A stretch of 64,000 nucleotides of DNA from Burkholderia cepacia (GCF_001718835.1 NZ_CP013443.1:806001-870000), one strand, 5' to 3'. Counted from the stretch's first letter, positions 40,431-51,496 are shown. Numbers and translations: made by a program. The notes: generated by a model from the letters alone, not told the origin.

Positions 40431-41414
40431 TTACTGCAGGCCCGTGACGATGTCGGAGCGCTCCTGGGCGCGCGGGTCGCGCAGGAACACGTAGCTTGCG
40501 TGCGTGCGCGCCGCCTGGGTGCTGAAGTGGTCGAGTGCGTGTTCGACGAAGCTGCGCGTGCGGGCCGGCACGTACTGGCGGTTCGGGTAGACGAGCGACA
40601 GCTGCGTGTCGGGATCGTCGATCCGGTAGCCGGCCATCAGCCGCACCAGCGTGCCGCTCGCGAGCGCGTCGGCGACGACGTTTTCCGGCAGCACGGCGAT
40701 GCCCGAGCCCGCGACGGTCGCCGCCTGCACGAGCGACAGCTGGTTGACCGTGTAGACGGGGCGCACCGTCACCGGATGAACCGCGTCGTCCGGGCCGACG
40801 AACCGCCACGCGGGCGCATGCTGGTGCGAGGCGAGCGTGACCCAGTCGTGGCCCGGCAGGTCGTCGGGCAGGCGCGGCTCGCCGCGCCGCTCGAGATAGG
40901 ACGGTGCCGCGCACGCGACGAACGGGTTCGGCGCGAGCGCGTGGCCGATCAGCGTCGGGTTGCCGTCGAGCCGGTTGCCCGTGACGATGCCGACGTCGTA
41001 ACCCGAATCGAGCACGTCGAGCGGCCCTTCGGAGACGGTCAGCTGCACGCGCAACTCGGGGTAGCGGTGCCGGAAGCTGCTGACGAGCGGCGTCAGTGCA
41101 AGCGGCGACAGCAGGCCCGACGCGACGACGCGCAGCGTACCGGCCGGTTCGCGCACGGCATGCGCGACGGACGATTCGAGGTGGTCGAATTCCTCGAGCA
41201 GCGCACGGCACCCGTCGAGGTAGCGCACGCCGGCCTCGGTTAGCGACAGGTTGCGCGTGGTGCGGTGGATCAGCCGTGTGTTCAGGTGGCCCTCGAGCAT
41301 CGCGATCGAACGCGTGACGAGTGCATTGGACACGCCGAGATGGTGCGCCGCGCGCCGGAAGCTCTGCTGCTCGGCGACGCAGACGAATACACGCATGGTC
41401 TGAATCTGGTTCAT
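40431..41414 (-). CDS. LysR family transcriptional regulator
   Basis: A 327-residue LTTR. The N-terminal winged helix (TMRVFVCVAEQQSFRRAAHH, then LGVSNALVTRSIAMLEGHLN) is followed by the linker helix and the periplasmic-binding-like effector domain from about residue 92 (GTLRVVASGLLSPLALTPLV). It belongs to the CrgA/DsdC-like broad group with Arg-Thr-Thr-Arg (LIHRTTRNLSLTEAG) in the HTH wing. Its target is not evident: downstream on the same strand is ldhA, and upstream is a 758-base AT-rich gap ahead of an aminotransferase gene. Confidence 0.9.
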   Translation of the reverse strand: MNQIQTMRVFVCVAEQQSFRRAAHHLGVSNALVTRSIAMLEGHLNTRLIHRTTRNLSLTEAGVRYLDGCRALLEEFDHLESSVAHAVREPAGTLRVVASGLLSPLALTPLVSSFRHRYPELRVQLTVSEGPLDVLDSGYDVGIVTGNRLDGNPTLIGHALAPNPFVACAAPSYLERRGEPRLPDDLPGHDWVTLASHQHAPAWRFVGPDDAVHPVTVRPVYTVNQLSLVQAATVAGSGIAVLPENVVADALASGTLVRLMAGYRIDDPDTQLSLVYPNRQYVPARTRSFVEHALDHFSTQAARTHASYVFLRDPRAQERSDIVTGLQ

Positions 41415-42172
41415 GGCTTGCGTATTTCTGGCCCGGTTGATTGATTATGGTTGTGTTTTTGCGTTGCGCAAGTCTGAAAATCGTTGCTCAACCCTATTTC
41501 GACTTCACGTCGAAAAGAACGGTTTTCGATTGCGCCACCGATTGTTCATTACCTCGGCAATATTCGTCAACCTGAGAAAAGGGGCGGGTTGCATAAAATC
41601 GGCGTCGCGCGTATCGAAAAAGCGGCCGGTGCGCCAATGTTCGGTACGTGATGCGCCGGCTTTTTCTTGATCGCGGGAAGTGGGGCGAATTGAAAATTCT
41701 TTAATAATCAATATGTTGCTTTTCACATGCGCGCGCGGAATACGACATTGCAAGAATGTCAGGCCAAAGTGCGCCGCAATAGCGGTTTTTTGGGCTGGAT
41801 CGTCTAAATGCACCAAAAATGGATGGGTGCAATTTTTGATGCAGCGCATTTTTTCGAATGGCGCGGAGCATGTGCGGGCGGCAAGTGTTCGGCAATTGTG
41901 TCGGTACACGCGAAAAATATCGTGCGCGCGGCACTGGTGGATGGAACCGATTCACGCCGGATTCGGAGGCTCGCCGAATCGTTGGCCGATTCGGCGAGCG
42001 AATTGTGCGTCGGCCGTGCGCTTGACGACCTTATCCGGCGTCGGCGGCACGTATTTTGCTGATTTGACGCACGCTCCTCTTGCGCATCGCAGCGGAACGC
42101 GGAATCATCGATGAATTCGCCGCGGCGCGCGGCGACGATTCGCGCCTTTTCGTCCTTTATCCTGTTCCAGTC
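41415..42172. other. AT-rich intergenic region between LysR gene and aminotransferase gene
   Basis: No gene is supported in these 758 bases; short frames on both strands have no family resemblance or ribosome binding site. It contains an imperfect inverted repeat GCACCAAAAAT/ATTTTTGATGC at 41810-41842 and a strong hairpin at 41969-41999. The composition suggests an H-NS-bound promoter region or decayed insert; which one cannot be told. Confidence 0.55.
41969..41999. promoter_or_regulatory. 12-bp perfect hairpin in the aminotransferase leader
   Basis: GCTCGCCGAATC (41969-41980) pairs with GATTCGGCGAGC (41988-41999) around GTTGGCC, about 174 bases before the aminotransferase start. No T tract follows on either strand, so a terminator is unlikely. 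It could be an operator or an RNA element. Confidence 0.4.
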
Positions 42173-43384
42173 ATGTCCATCGATTACTCGCCGATTCCCT
42201 GTCCCGTCGTCGTGCCGCTCGACGCGATCCTGCCCGAAGAACCGCTGCTGATGATGGGGGCCGGCCCGGTTCCGATCCCGGCCGCCGTCGCGAAGGCGAA
42301 CACGATCGTGATCAACCACCTCGGCGCGACGATGGCGAAGATCATCGAGCAGGTGAAGGAGATGGCGCGCTACGTGTTCCAGACCCGCACGAAGTGGGTG
42401 CTCGGTGTCGCGGGCCCCGGTTCGGCCGCGATGGAAATGGCGATCTCGAACCTCGCGTGGCGCGGTACCCGCGTGCTGTCGATCCGCAACGGCTTCTTCA
42501 GCGCGCGGATGGCCGAGATGGCCACCCGCGTCGGCGCCGACGTCGCGACGCTCGAAGTGGCCGACCGCGCAGTCGCGAGTCTCGACGAGATCGCGGACGC
42601 GATCGCGCGCGAGCGGCCCGAGATCGTCACGATCGTGCAGGGCGAGACGTCGAACACCGTGTGGAACCGCGACCTGCGCGACATCGCGGCGCTCGCGAAG
42701 GCGGCCGGTGCGCTGGTCGTGGTCGACGCGGTGTGCACGCTGTCGACGATGCCGCTCGAGATGGACGCGTGGGGCATCGACGCGGTGATCACCGGCGGCC
42801 AGAAAGGGCTGTCGTCGATTCCGGGCGTGTCGCTGATCGCGTTCTCCGACGCCGCCTGGGAGCGCATGAAGCAGCGCCCCGAACCGAACGCGCACTGGTG
42901 TCTCGACATGGCGCTCGCGGAGAACTTCTGGCACAACGCGGGCTATCACTACACGGCGCCCGTGTCGGGCGTGCTCGCGCTGCACGAAGCGCTGCGGCTC
43001 GTCTGTGCCGAGACGCTCGAAAGCCGCTTCGCGCGCCATCTGCGCTGCTCGCTCGCGCTGCAGGCGGGCGTCGAGTCGATGGGGCTCAAGCTCTATGCGC
43101 CGAAGGATTGCCGGCTGAATTCGGTGGTCGGGATCGAGACGCCGGAAGGGCTGACGCCGGGGATGGTCTGCGGCCACATCTCGAAGCAGTACCAGGTCGA
43201 GATTTCGGGCTCGTTCGGGTTGCCGATCGTGCGGATCGGCCAGATGGGCGAGCAGTGCCGCGAGCACAACCTGTTCCGTACGCTGCATGCGTTCGGCCGC
43301 ACGATGGTCGACCTGAAGGTGCCGGTCGACCTGCCGGCCGGCGTCGCGGCGCTCGAACAGGAACTGTCGCGGCGCGGCGCGTAA
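42173..43384 (+). CDS. Class V PLP-dependent aminotransferase (alanine/serine-glyoxylate type)
   Basis: A 403-residue enzyme of the AGAT/PucG-like group. Signs are MMGAGPVPIPAAVAKAN near the start, VLGVAGPGSAAMEMAISNLA for the PLP phosphate loop, VVVDAVCTLSTMPLEMDAWG with the PLP Asp and GGQKGLSSIPG with the Schiff-base Lys211. Members use glyoxylate or pyruvate as acceptor for alanine, serine, ureidoglycine or pyridoxamine. A xanthine dehydrogenase operon lies 3.6 kb away, so a purine-catabolic role is possible, but the intervening genes are unrelated. ATG 42173 was chosen because a family-like start follows; a frame extends 93 bases upstream. Confidence 0.85.
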   Translation: MSIDYSPIPCPVVVPLDAILPEEPLLMMGAGPVPIPAAVAKANTIVINHLGATMAKIIEQVKEMARYVFQTRTKWVLGVAGPGSAAMEMAISNLAWRGTRVLSIRNGFFSARMAEMATRVGADVATLEVADRAVASLDEIADAIARERPEIVTIVQGETSNTVWNRDLRDIAALAKAAGALVVVDAVCTLSTMPLEMDAWGIDAVITGGQKGLSSIPGVSLIAFSDAAWERMKQRPEPNAHWCLDMALAENFWHNAGYHYTAPVSGVLALHEALRLVCAETLESRFARHLRCSLALQAGVESMGLKLYAPKDCRLNSVVGIETPEGLTPGMVCGHISKQYQVEISGSFGLPIVRIGQMGEQCREHNLFRTLHAFGRTMVDLKVPVDLPAGVAALEQELSRRGA

Positions 43385-43402
43385 GCCGAGACGGGGCCGC
43401 GC

Positions 43403-44353
43403 TCAGCGGCCCTGCATCGCACGCCGGTAGGTATTCGGCGTCGTCCCGTGGGCGTCGCGAAAGCGATGGCTGAAGTGGCCGGCGTTCGCATAACCGCAGT
43501 CGGCCGCGATCTGCGCGAGCGGCAGCGCCGTCGTGCGCAACAGCTCGCGCGCCCGCGCCAGCCGTTGCTCGGCCACCCAGGCGTGCGGCGCCCGGCCGAA
43601 CGACAACCGGAACATCCGCGAGAAGTGATACTCGGACAGCGCGGCGACGTCGGCGAGTTCGCCGAGCGTCAGCGGTTGCGTCAGGTACGTGTCGATGTAG
43701 TCGCGCACGCGGCGGCGCACGGCCGGCGCGAGCCCGCCGCGGAACGACGTGTCGGTGCGGGTCGTGCTCTGCCCGCGCAGCAGCAGGCTCAGCACCTCGT
43801 GTGCGGTCTCGTTCACGCGCAGCCGCTCGTCGGCATCGTCCCAGCCGTCCAGCGCGAGCGAGCGCAGCAGGGCGGCGACGCGCGCATCCTCGAAGTACGT
43901 GCGGTCGGCGAGCTTCAGCTCGCGCGGCTCGCGGTCGAGTTCGCGGATCGCGCGCTGCGTGAAGTGCTCGGGCAGGAAATACAGGTGGATGAAGTGCATC
44001 TCGCCGCGCACCCACCAGCGCGATTCGTGGTCGCCCGGCAGCGCGCACAGCAGGCTCGGCGCGCCGTAGCGCGGCACGCGCTGGCGTTCCGTCCGGTAGC
44101 CGCCGTCGAGGTAGCACGACAGCGTGTGGTGGCCCGGCTGCTCGTAGACCGTCTCGCTTTCGTCGGTGATCCGCGTCCATTCGGCGATCGCGAGATGGTC
44201 GCCGAGCCACGCGAAGCGCTCGAGCGTCGCGTTCGCGTCGGCGAGCGTGCGGCAGACCGACTGCAGGCCGAACGGCAAATCGCCGCCGACGGCGGCAGCG
44301 GCTGCGGCGGCCGGTGACGGCACGGCGGGCGGGGCGGGAGGGGGGACACGCAT
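43403..44353 (-). CDS. AraC family transcriptional regulator
   Basis: A 316-residue regulator with a low-complexity Pro/Ala N-terminus (about 20 residues), a sensor region with no clear cupin signature (HHTLSCYLDGGYRTERQR, MHFIHLYFLPEHFTQRAI) and the C-terminal AraC double helix-turn-helix at about 215-315 (LGELADVAALSEYHFSRMFR, LAQIAADCGYANAGHFSHRF). It belongs to the type seen beside efflux transporters, and indeed the divergent DMT exporter gene begins 141 bases away, which makes it the likely regulator of that gene. It ends convergently 18 bases after the aminotransferase. Confidence 0.9.
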   Translation of the reverse strand: MRVPPPAPPAVPSPAAAAAAAVGGDLPFGLQSVCRTLADANATLERFAWLGDHLAIAEWTRITDESETVYEQPGHHTLSCYLDGGYRTERQRVPRYGAPSLLCALPGDHESRWWVRGEMHFIHLYFLPEHFTQRAIRELDREPRELKLADRTYFEDARVAALLRSLALDGWDDADERLRVNETAHEVLSLLLRGQSTTRTDTSFRGGLAPAVRRRVRDYIDTYLTQPLTLGELADVAALSEYHFSRMFRLSFGRAPHAWVAEQRLARARELLRTTALPLAQIAADCGYANAGHFSHRFRDAHGTTPNTYRRAMQGR

Positions 44354-44493
44354 GATGACGGAGTATAAGCGCGCCTGCGCCGGCCCGTTCCGCCGGCCGG
44401 CAAAAGACCGCAATTCCGGACAATCGGCGCGCGCCGGGCGGCGGCATAGTCGGAGACCCCGCATCCGTTGCGCCTTTTGTCCCGGTTTCCGTC

Positions 44494-45384
44494 ATGAATC
44501 TTTCGCTCTACATCCTCACCGTGCTGATCTGGGGCACCACCTGGATCGCGATCAAGTGGCAGCTCGGCTCCGTGCCGCCGCCCGTGTCGATCGCATGGCG
44601 CTTCTGGCTCGCGGCCGCCGTGCTGTTCGCGCTGCTGCGCGTGATGCGCCGGCCGGTGCGCCCGCCGCGCGAAGCGTGGCGCTACCTCGCCGCGCAGGGC
44701 TTCGCGCTGTTCTGCCTGAACTTCCTGTGTTTCTACTACGCGGAGCAGGTCGTGCCGAGCGGCCTCGTCGCGGTGATCTTCTCGACCGCGCCGCTGTTGA
44801 ACTCGATCAACGGCCGGCTGTTCATGGGCCGCCCGCTGCGGCCGTCGGCGATCGCCGGCGCGCTGCTCGGCCTGACGGGCATCGCGTGCCTGTTCTGGCA
44901 GCAGATGGCCGGCCATCTCGACGACCACGCGACCTGGACGGGGCTCGCGATCGCGCTGGCGGGCACGATGTGCTTCTCGGCCGGCAACCTGCTGTCGAGC
45001 CGGATGCAGTCGATGGGGCTGCACCCGCTCGCGACCAACGGCTGGGCGATGCTGATCGGCGCGGCGATCCTGACCGTCGGCAGCGCAGTGGCCGGCTTGC
45101 CGTTCACGCTCGACACGAGCCCGCGTTATCTCGGCGCGCTCGTGTACCTGGCCGTGCCGGGCTCGGTGATCGGCTTTACCGCCTACCTGACCCTCGTCGG
45201 CCGGATCGGGCCGGAGCGTGCCGCGTACTGCACGGTGCTGTTCCCGATCGTCGCGCTGGCGGTGTCGACGGTGTTCGAGGATTACCAGTGGTCGCCGCTC
45301 GCGGTGGTCGGGCTGCTGCTGGTGGTGGCCGGCAACCTGGTCGCGTTCGACCTGGCGCGGCGGCTGTTCCCGCGCATGGCGTGA
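44494..45384 (+). CDS. DMT superfamily transporter (EamA type)
   Basis: A 296-residue protein of ten membrane helices in two EamA repeats. The first repeat begins LYILTVLIWGTTWIAIKWQLG and contains FYYAEQVVPSGLVAVIFSTAP; the second begins WTGLAIALAGTMCFSAGNLL and contains LVYLAVPGSVIGFTAYLTLV. EamA proteins export amino acids, metabolites or drugs; the substrate here is unknown. It is divergent from an AraC regulator and ends ahead of a strong bidirectional terminator. Confidence 0.92.
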   Translation: MNLSLYILTVLIWGTTWIAIKWQLGSVPPPVSIAWRFWLAAAVLFALLRVMRRPVRPPREAWRYLAAQGFALFCLNFLCFYYAEQVVPSGLVAVIFSTAPLLNSINGRLFMGRPLRPSAIAGALLGLTGIACLFWQQMAGHLDDHATWTGLAIALAGTMCFSAGNLLSSRMQSMGLHPLATNGWAMLIGAAILTVGSAVAGLPFTLDTSPRYLGALVYLAVPGSVIGFTAYLTLVGRIGPERAAYCTVLFPIVALAVSTVFEDYQWSPLAVVGLLLVVAGNLVAFDLARRLFPRMA

Positions 45385-45457
45385 CGGCTCGCCGCTCGGC
45401 GCGCGGGCCGGTTCCGGCCCGGTGGTCCGCTGTTCGCCTGCATTCGCGCATGAATAA

Positions 45458-45489
45458 AAAACCCCGCGTTCCGGAGAACGCGGGGTTTT
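45458..45489. terminator. Bidirectional rho-independent terminator
   Basis: Perfect 14-bp stem AAAACCCCGCGTTC/GAACGCGGGGTTTT with a CGGA tetraloop and A/T tracts on both sides, between the convergent DMT and MFS genes. Confidence 0.92.
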
Positions 45490-45515
45490 GTCATTGATGC
45501 GAGCGGGCAGTGCGG

Positions 45516-46730
45516 TCAGGCCGCCGCGCCGCTGCCGGCAACCCGCGCCTGCCGCTGGTACAGCACCATCGACAGCGCGACGCCCGCGGCGGCGGCCACC
45601 GCCGCGAACAGGAACACCTGCGGATAACCGAACGCGCCCGCGACATAGCCGGCGAGCGGGCCCGTAATGCCGAGCGACAGGTCGAGGAACACCGAGTACG
45701 CGGACAGCGCCGCGCCGCGGCTGGCGGGCGGCACGAGCGCGACGGCCTCGACGCCGAGTGCCGGGAAGATCAGCGCGAAGCCGAAGCCCGTCAGCGCGGC
45801 GCCGACGAGCGCGACGTGCGGCACGGGCGCGAGCCACAGCAGCACGAGGCCCGAGCATTCGAACGCGAACGACACGATCGCGACGCGGAAGCCGCCGTAC
45901 GTCTTGATCGTGTTCGCGAACAGCAGGCGCGCACCGATGAACAGCGTGCCGAACACGGTCAGCGACAGCGCGGCGTTCGGCCAGTGGCGCGCCGCGTAGT
46001 ACAGGGTAACGAAGGTGGCGATCGAGCCGAAGCCGGCCGAGCCGAGCGCGAGGCCGAGGCCGTGCGGCAGCACGCGCGTGAACACGCTCGCATACGACAT
46101 CCGTTCGCCGTGCACGAGCGGCACGGAATCGATCAGGCGCGCGAGATAGAAGCCGGTCGCGGCGAGCGCGATCACGATCACGCCGATCAGTGCCGGATTC
46201 AGCGTATGCGCGATCGCGACGCCGACCGGCGCGCCGAGCGCGAGTGCGCCGTAGGTGGCGATCCCGTTCCACGAGATCACCTTCGCGTTGTGCGTGACGC
46301 CGACCTTGCCGATACCCCACAGGATCGCGCCGGTGCCGCACAGGCTCTCGCCGACGCCGAGCACGAGCCGGCTCGCGACCAGCAGCACGAGGCTCGCGGC
46401 CGGCCAGTGCGCGAGCAGCAGCGCGACGAGCAGCAGCACGCCCGACACTCCGCAGCCGACCAGCCCGCGCAGCACCGTCTGCTTCGGCCCGAGCGTATCG
46501 GCGAAGCGCCCGGCGAGCGGCCGCGACGCGAGCGTCGCGAAATACTGGACGCTGATCGCGCCGCCCGCGACGATCGCGGAAAAACCGAGGTCGTCATGGA
46601 CGAAACCCGGCAGCACCGCGAGCGGCAGGCCGATGGTCAGGTAGCAGATGAACGTGAAGCAGACGACGGACACGATTTGCAGCGTGACCGCGAACCCGCT
46701 GCGCGGCGGTGTGGCGGAATCGGTTGACAT
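45516..46730 (-). CDS. MFS transporter, YhhS/arabinose-efflux type
   Basis: A 404-residue, twelve-helix MFS protein. The start is VVCFTFICYLTIGLPLAVLP followed by GFSAIVAGGAISVQYFATLA and the helix 2-3 loop RPLAGRFADTLGPKQTVLRG. The segment SRLVLGVGESLCGTGAILWG in helix 4 and GSIATFVTLYYAARHWPNA at the start of the second half are typical of the YhhS/YfcJ branch. The substrate is unknown. It is divergent from xdhA (252 bases apart, no gene seen), with a short dyad CCCAT-N5-ATGGG at 46860-46874 in the gap. No regulator adjoins. Confidence 0.9.
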   Translation of the reverse strand: MSTDSATPPRSGFAVTLQIVSVVCFTFICYLTIGLPLAVLPGFVHDDLGFSAIVAGGAISVQYFATLASRPLAGRFADTLGPKQTVLRGLVGCGVSGVLLLVALLLAHWPAASLVLLVASRLVLGVGESLCGTGAILWGIGKVGVTHNAKVISWNGIATYGALALGAPVGVAIAHTLNPALIGVIVIALAATGFYLARLIDSVPLVHGERMSYASVFTRVLPHGLGLALGSAGFGSIATFVTLYYAARHWPNAALSLTVFGTLFIGARLLFANTIKTYGGFRVAIVSFAFECSGLVLLWLAPVPHVALVGAALTGFGFALIFPALGVEAVALVPPASRGAALSAYSVFLDLSLGITGPLAGYVAGAFGYPQVFLFAAVAAAAGVALSMVLYQRQARVAGSGAAA

Positions 46731-46982
46731 GGGGTCGGAACGAATGAGCGAAGCAGACGGAAGACGGCGAAAAAGGGAATCGGGATTTTCCCATGGAACC
46801 GGTTTTCACGCAGGCCCTTCATCCGTCCCCATGCGGCATATCGCCTCAGTTATATGGGCCCCATGCGTGATGGGCTATGGGTTGCGAAATTTGATGGTGT
46901 TAGCGTGCAAACTGTCAGAGAAGACGACGGTCCACCGCATCGGCGCGGGCCGCCTTGCCCAACTTGAAGAACGTTACGAGAC

Positions 46983-48548
<1,566 letters not shown>

Positions 48549-48564
48549 CGAGGGAGGGCACACG

Positions 48565-50916
48565 ATGAACCAGCAAGCAGAACCGTTCCTGAGCACCCTC
48601 GATCCGCAAGCCGACGCCGCGCAGGTCCACGTCTCGCGCGCGCACGAATCCGCGCACCTGCACGTCAGCGGGCGTGCCACCTACACCGACGACATCCCGA
48701 TCGTCGCGGGCACGCTGCACGCGGCGCTCGGCCTGTCGGCGAAGCCGCACGCGAAGATCGTGTCGATGAACTTCGACGCGGTGCGCGCGACGCCCGGCGT
48801 GGTCGCCGTGTTCACGGCCGACGACATCCCGGGCGTCAACGACTGCGGCCCGATCATCCACGACGACCCGGTGCTCGCGAAGGGCATCGTGCAGTTCGTC
48901 GGCCAGCCGATGTTCATCGTCGTCGCGACCTCGCACGAAACCGCGCGGCTCGCCGCGCGCCGCGCCCAGGTCGACTACGAGGAGTTGCCGGCGATTCTCA
49001 CCGCGCAGGAAGCGCGCCGCGCGCAGTCCTACGTGATCCCGCCGCTGAAGCTCGCGCGCGGCGACGCGGCCGCGCGGCTCGCCGTCGCGCCGCACCGCGA
49101 GTCGGGCGAAATGCTGCTCGGCGGCCAGGAGCAGTTCTACCTCGAAGGACAGATCGCGTACGCGGTGCCGAAGGACGACGACGGGATGCACGTGTACTGC
49201 TCGACGCAGCACCCGAGCGAGATGCAGCACCTCGTCGCGCACGTGCTCGGCGTCGCGTCGCACAACGTGCTCGTCGAATGCCGCCGGATGGGCGGCGGGT
49301 TCGGCGGCAAGGAATCGCAGTCGGGCCTGTTCGCGTGCTGCGCGGCGCTCGCCGCATGGAAGCTGCTGTGCCCGGTGAAGCTGCGTCCGGATCGCGACGA
49401 CGACATGATGATCACCGGCAAGCGCCACGATTTCCATTACCGCTTCGACGTCGGCTACGACGACGACGGCCGCATCGACGGCGTCGCGCTCGACATGACG
49501 TCGCGCTGCGGCTTCTCGGCCGACCTGTCGGGCCCGGTGATGACGCGCGCGGTATGCCATTTCGACAACGCGTACTGGCTCGGCGACGTAAACATCGCCG
49601 GCTACTGCGGCAAGACCAACACGCAGTCGAACACCGCGTTCCGCGGTTTCGGCGGCCCGCAGGGCGCGTTCGCGATCGAGTACATCCTCGACGACGTCGC
49701 GCGTTCGCTCGATCGCGATCCGCTCGACGTCCGCTACGCGAACCTGTACGGCAAGACCGAACGCAACGTGACGCCGTACGGGCAGACGGTCGAGGACAAC
49801 GTGCTGCACGAACTGCTCGGCGAACTCGAGGCGACGAGCGACTACCGCGCGCGGCGGGCGGGCGTGCGCGCATTCAACGCACGCAACACGGTGCTGAAGA
49901 AGGGCATCGCGCTCACGCCGGTGAAGTTCGGCATCGCGTTCAACGTCACGCACTTCAACCAGGCCGGCGCGCTGGTGCACATCTACACCGACGGCTCGGT
50001 GCTCGTGAACCACGGCGGCACGGAGATGGGGCAGGGGCTCAACACGAAGGTCGCGCAGGTCGTCGCGCACGAGCTCGGCATCCGCTTCGGCCGGATCCGC
50101 GTGACGGCGACCGACACGAGCAAGGTCGCGAACACGTCCGCGACGGCCGCGTCGACGGGCTCCGACCTGAACGGCAAGGCCGCGCAGGATGCGGCGCGCC
50201 AGCTGCGCGAGCGGCTCGCGGTGTTCGCGGCGAAGCAGTTCGGCGACGGCAAGGTCGATGCGGCCGACGTGAAGTTCGGCAACGACTTCGTGTGGGTCGG
50301 CGGCACGAGCGTGCCGTTCGGCGACGTGATCGCGAAGGCGTACCTCGCGCGCGTGCAGCTGTGGTCCGACGGTTTCTACGCGACGCCGAAGCTGTACTGG
50401 GATCAGTCGAAGCTGCAGGGCCGGCCGTTCTACTACTACTCGTACGGCGCGGCCGTGTCGGAAGTCGTGATCGACACGCTGACGGGCGAGATGCGCACGC
50501 TGCGCGTCGATGCGCTGCACGACGTGGGCGCGTCGCTGAACCCGGCGCTCGACATCGGCCAGGTCGAAGGCGCGTTCATCCAGGGGATGGGCTGGCTCAC
50601 GACCGAGGAGCTATGGTGGAACAAGGGCGGCAAGCTGATGACGCATGCGCCGTCGACGTACAAGATCCCGACGGTGAACGACACGCCGCCCGAATTCAAC
50701 GTGCGGCTGTTCCGGAACCGCAACGTCGAGGACAGCATCCACCGGTCGAAAGCCGTCGGCGAGCCGCCGCTGCTGCTGCCGTTCTCGGTGTTCTTCGCGG
50801 TGCGCGACGCGGTGGCCGCGGTCGGCGACTACCAGGTGAACCCGCCGCTCGACGCACCGGCCACCGGCGAGTCGATCCTGCGCGCGGTGCAGGCCGTGCG
50901 CGCGGCGCGAGGCTGA
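48565..50916 (+). CDS. xdhB: Xanthine dehydrogenase molybdopterin-binding subunit
   Basis: A 783-residue large subunit with the molybdopterin active site. Signs are the small domain at 40-140 (GRATYTDDIPIVAGTLHAAL), the loop GGQEQFYLEGQIAYAVP, the MPT-binding RRMGGGFGGKESQS near 240, TAFRGFGGPQGAFAIEYILD near 355 and the final region VGEPPLLLPFSVFFAVRDAV with the catalytic-Glu-type GEPPL motif. It oxidises hypoxanthine to xanthine and urate. GAGGGAGGG precedes ATG 48565. The stop is followed one base later by the xdhC start. Confidence 0.97.
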   Translation: MNQQAEPFLSTLDPQADAAQVHVSRAHESAHLHVSGRATYTDDIPIVAGTLHAALGLSAKPHAKIVSMNFDAVRATPGVVAVFTADDIPGVNDCGPIIHDDPVLAKGIVQFVGQPMFIVVATSHETARLAARRAQVDYEELPAILTAQEARRAQSYVIPPLKLARGDAAARLAVAPHRESGEMLLGGQEQFYLEGQIAYAVPKDDDGMHVYCSTQHPSEMQHLVAHVLGVASHNVLVECRRMGGGFGGKESQSGLFACCAALAAWKLLCPVKLRPDRDDDMMITGKRHDFHYRFDVGYDDDGRIDGVALDMTSRCGFSADLSGPVMTRAVCHFDNAYWLGDVNIAGYCGKTNTQSNTAFRGFGGPQGAFAIEYILDDVARSLDRDPLDVRYANLYGKTERNVTPYGQTVEDNVLHELLGELEATSDYRARRAGVRAFNARNTVLKKGIALTPVKFGIAFNVTHFNQAGALVHIYTDGSVLVNHGGTEMGQGLNTKVAQVVAHELGIRFGRIRVTATDTSKVANTSATAASTGSDLNGKAAQDAARQLRERLAVFAAKQFGDGKVDAADVKFGNDFVWVGGTSVPFGDVIAKAYLARVQLWSDGFYATPKLYWDQSKLQGRPFYYYSYGAAVSEVVIDTLTGEMRTLRVDALHDVGASLNPALDIGQVEGAFIQGMGWLTTEELWWNKGGKLMTHAPSTYKIPTVNDTPPEFNVRLFRNRNVEDSIHRSKAVGEPPLLLPFSVFFAVRDAVAAVGDYQVNPPLDAPATGESILRAVQAVRAARG

Positions 50917-50917
50917 G

Positions 50918-51496
50918 ATGACGTTCGCCAAGGGCACCGGCCAGCGCAACCGCGCGAGCGGCACGCCGCCGCCGATGCACATCGTGCTGTTCGGCGCCGG
51001 GCACGTCGGTCACGCGCTCGTCACGCTGCTCGGCGCGCTGCCGTGCGTCGTGCAGTGGGTCGACACGCGCGACGAGCTGTTCCCGGACGAATGTCCGCCG
51101 AACGTGCAGCCGGAGCCGACCGACACGCCGGAGGCCGTCGTCGACGCGGCGCCGCCCGGCGCATATTTCCTCGTGATGACGCACAACCACGCGCTCGACT
51201 TCTCGCTCGCCGCGCAGATCATGCGGCGGCGCGACTATGCGTACTTCGGGATGATCGGCTCGCGCACCAAGCGCGTGAAGTTCGAGCGCCGGCTTGTCGC
51301 GCGCGGCGTCGATCCGGCGCGGCTGGTCGAGATGGTGTGCCCGATCGGCGTCGCGGGCATCGTCGACAAGGCGCCGGGCGCGATCGCGGTGGCCGTGTGC
51401 GCGGAGCTGCTGCAGGCGCGCTCGGGCATGCCGGTGGCGGACGCGAAGGCCGCCGCGTCGGGGCGCCCGGCGGACGACCTGTCCTGCGTGCGGTGA
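50918..51496 (+). CDS. xdhC: Xanthine dehydrogenase accessory protein XdhC, lacking the N-terminal domain
   Basis: A 192-residue protein matching only the C-terminal Rossmann-type domain of XdhC: HIVLFGAGHVGHALVTLLGA, DTPEAVVDAAPPGAYFLVMT, HNHALDFSLAAQIMRRRDYA, FGMIGSRTKRVKFE and CPIGVAGIVDKAPGAIAVAV. Full-length XdhC proteins of about 300-350 residues begin with a CoxI domain carrying a GGGHLEWKAI-like block, which is absent; after xdhB the gene starts directly at MTFAKGTGQRNRASG. XdhC binds molybdenum cofactor, aids its sulfuration and inserts it in XdhB. It is either a true internal deletion or a shorter working form. Confidence 0.85.
   Translation: MTFAKGTGQRNRASGTPPPMHIVLFGAGHVGHALVTLLGALPCVVQWVDTRDELFPDECPPNVQPEPTDTPEAVVDAAPPGAYFLVMTHNHALDFSLAAQIMRRRDYAYFGMIGSRTKRVKFERRLVARGVDPARLVEMVCPIGVAGIVDKAPGAIAVAVCAELLQARSGMPVADAKAAASGRPADDLSCVR

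Noticed and set aside
41505..41909. 134-codon minus-strand frame in the AT-rich gap before the aminotransferase gene
   Set aside because: No recognisable family, no ribosome binding site, and overlapping frames on the other strand are equally open.
46731..46982. Possible xanthine-sensing RNA in the xdhA leader
   Set aside because: A short CCCAT/ATGGG dyad is present, but I could not match it to a riboswitch consensus.
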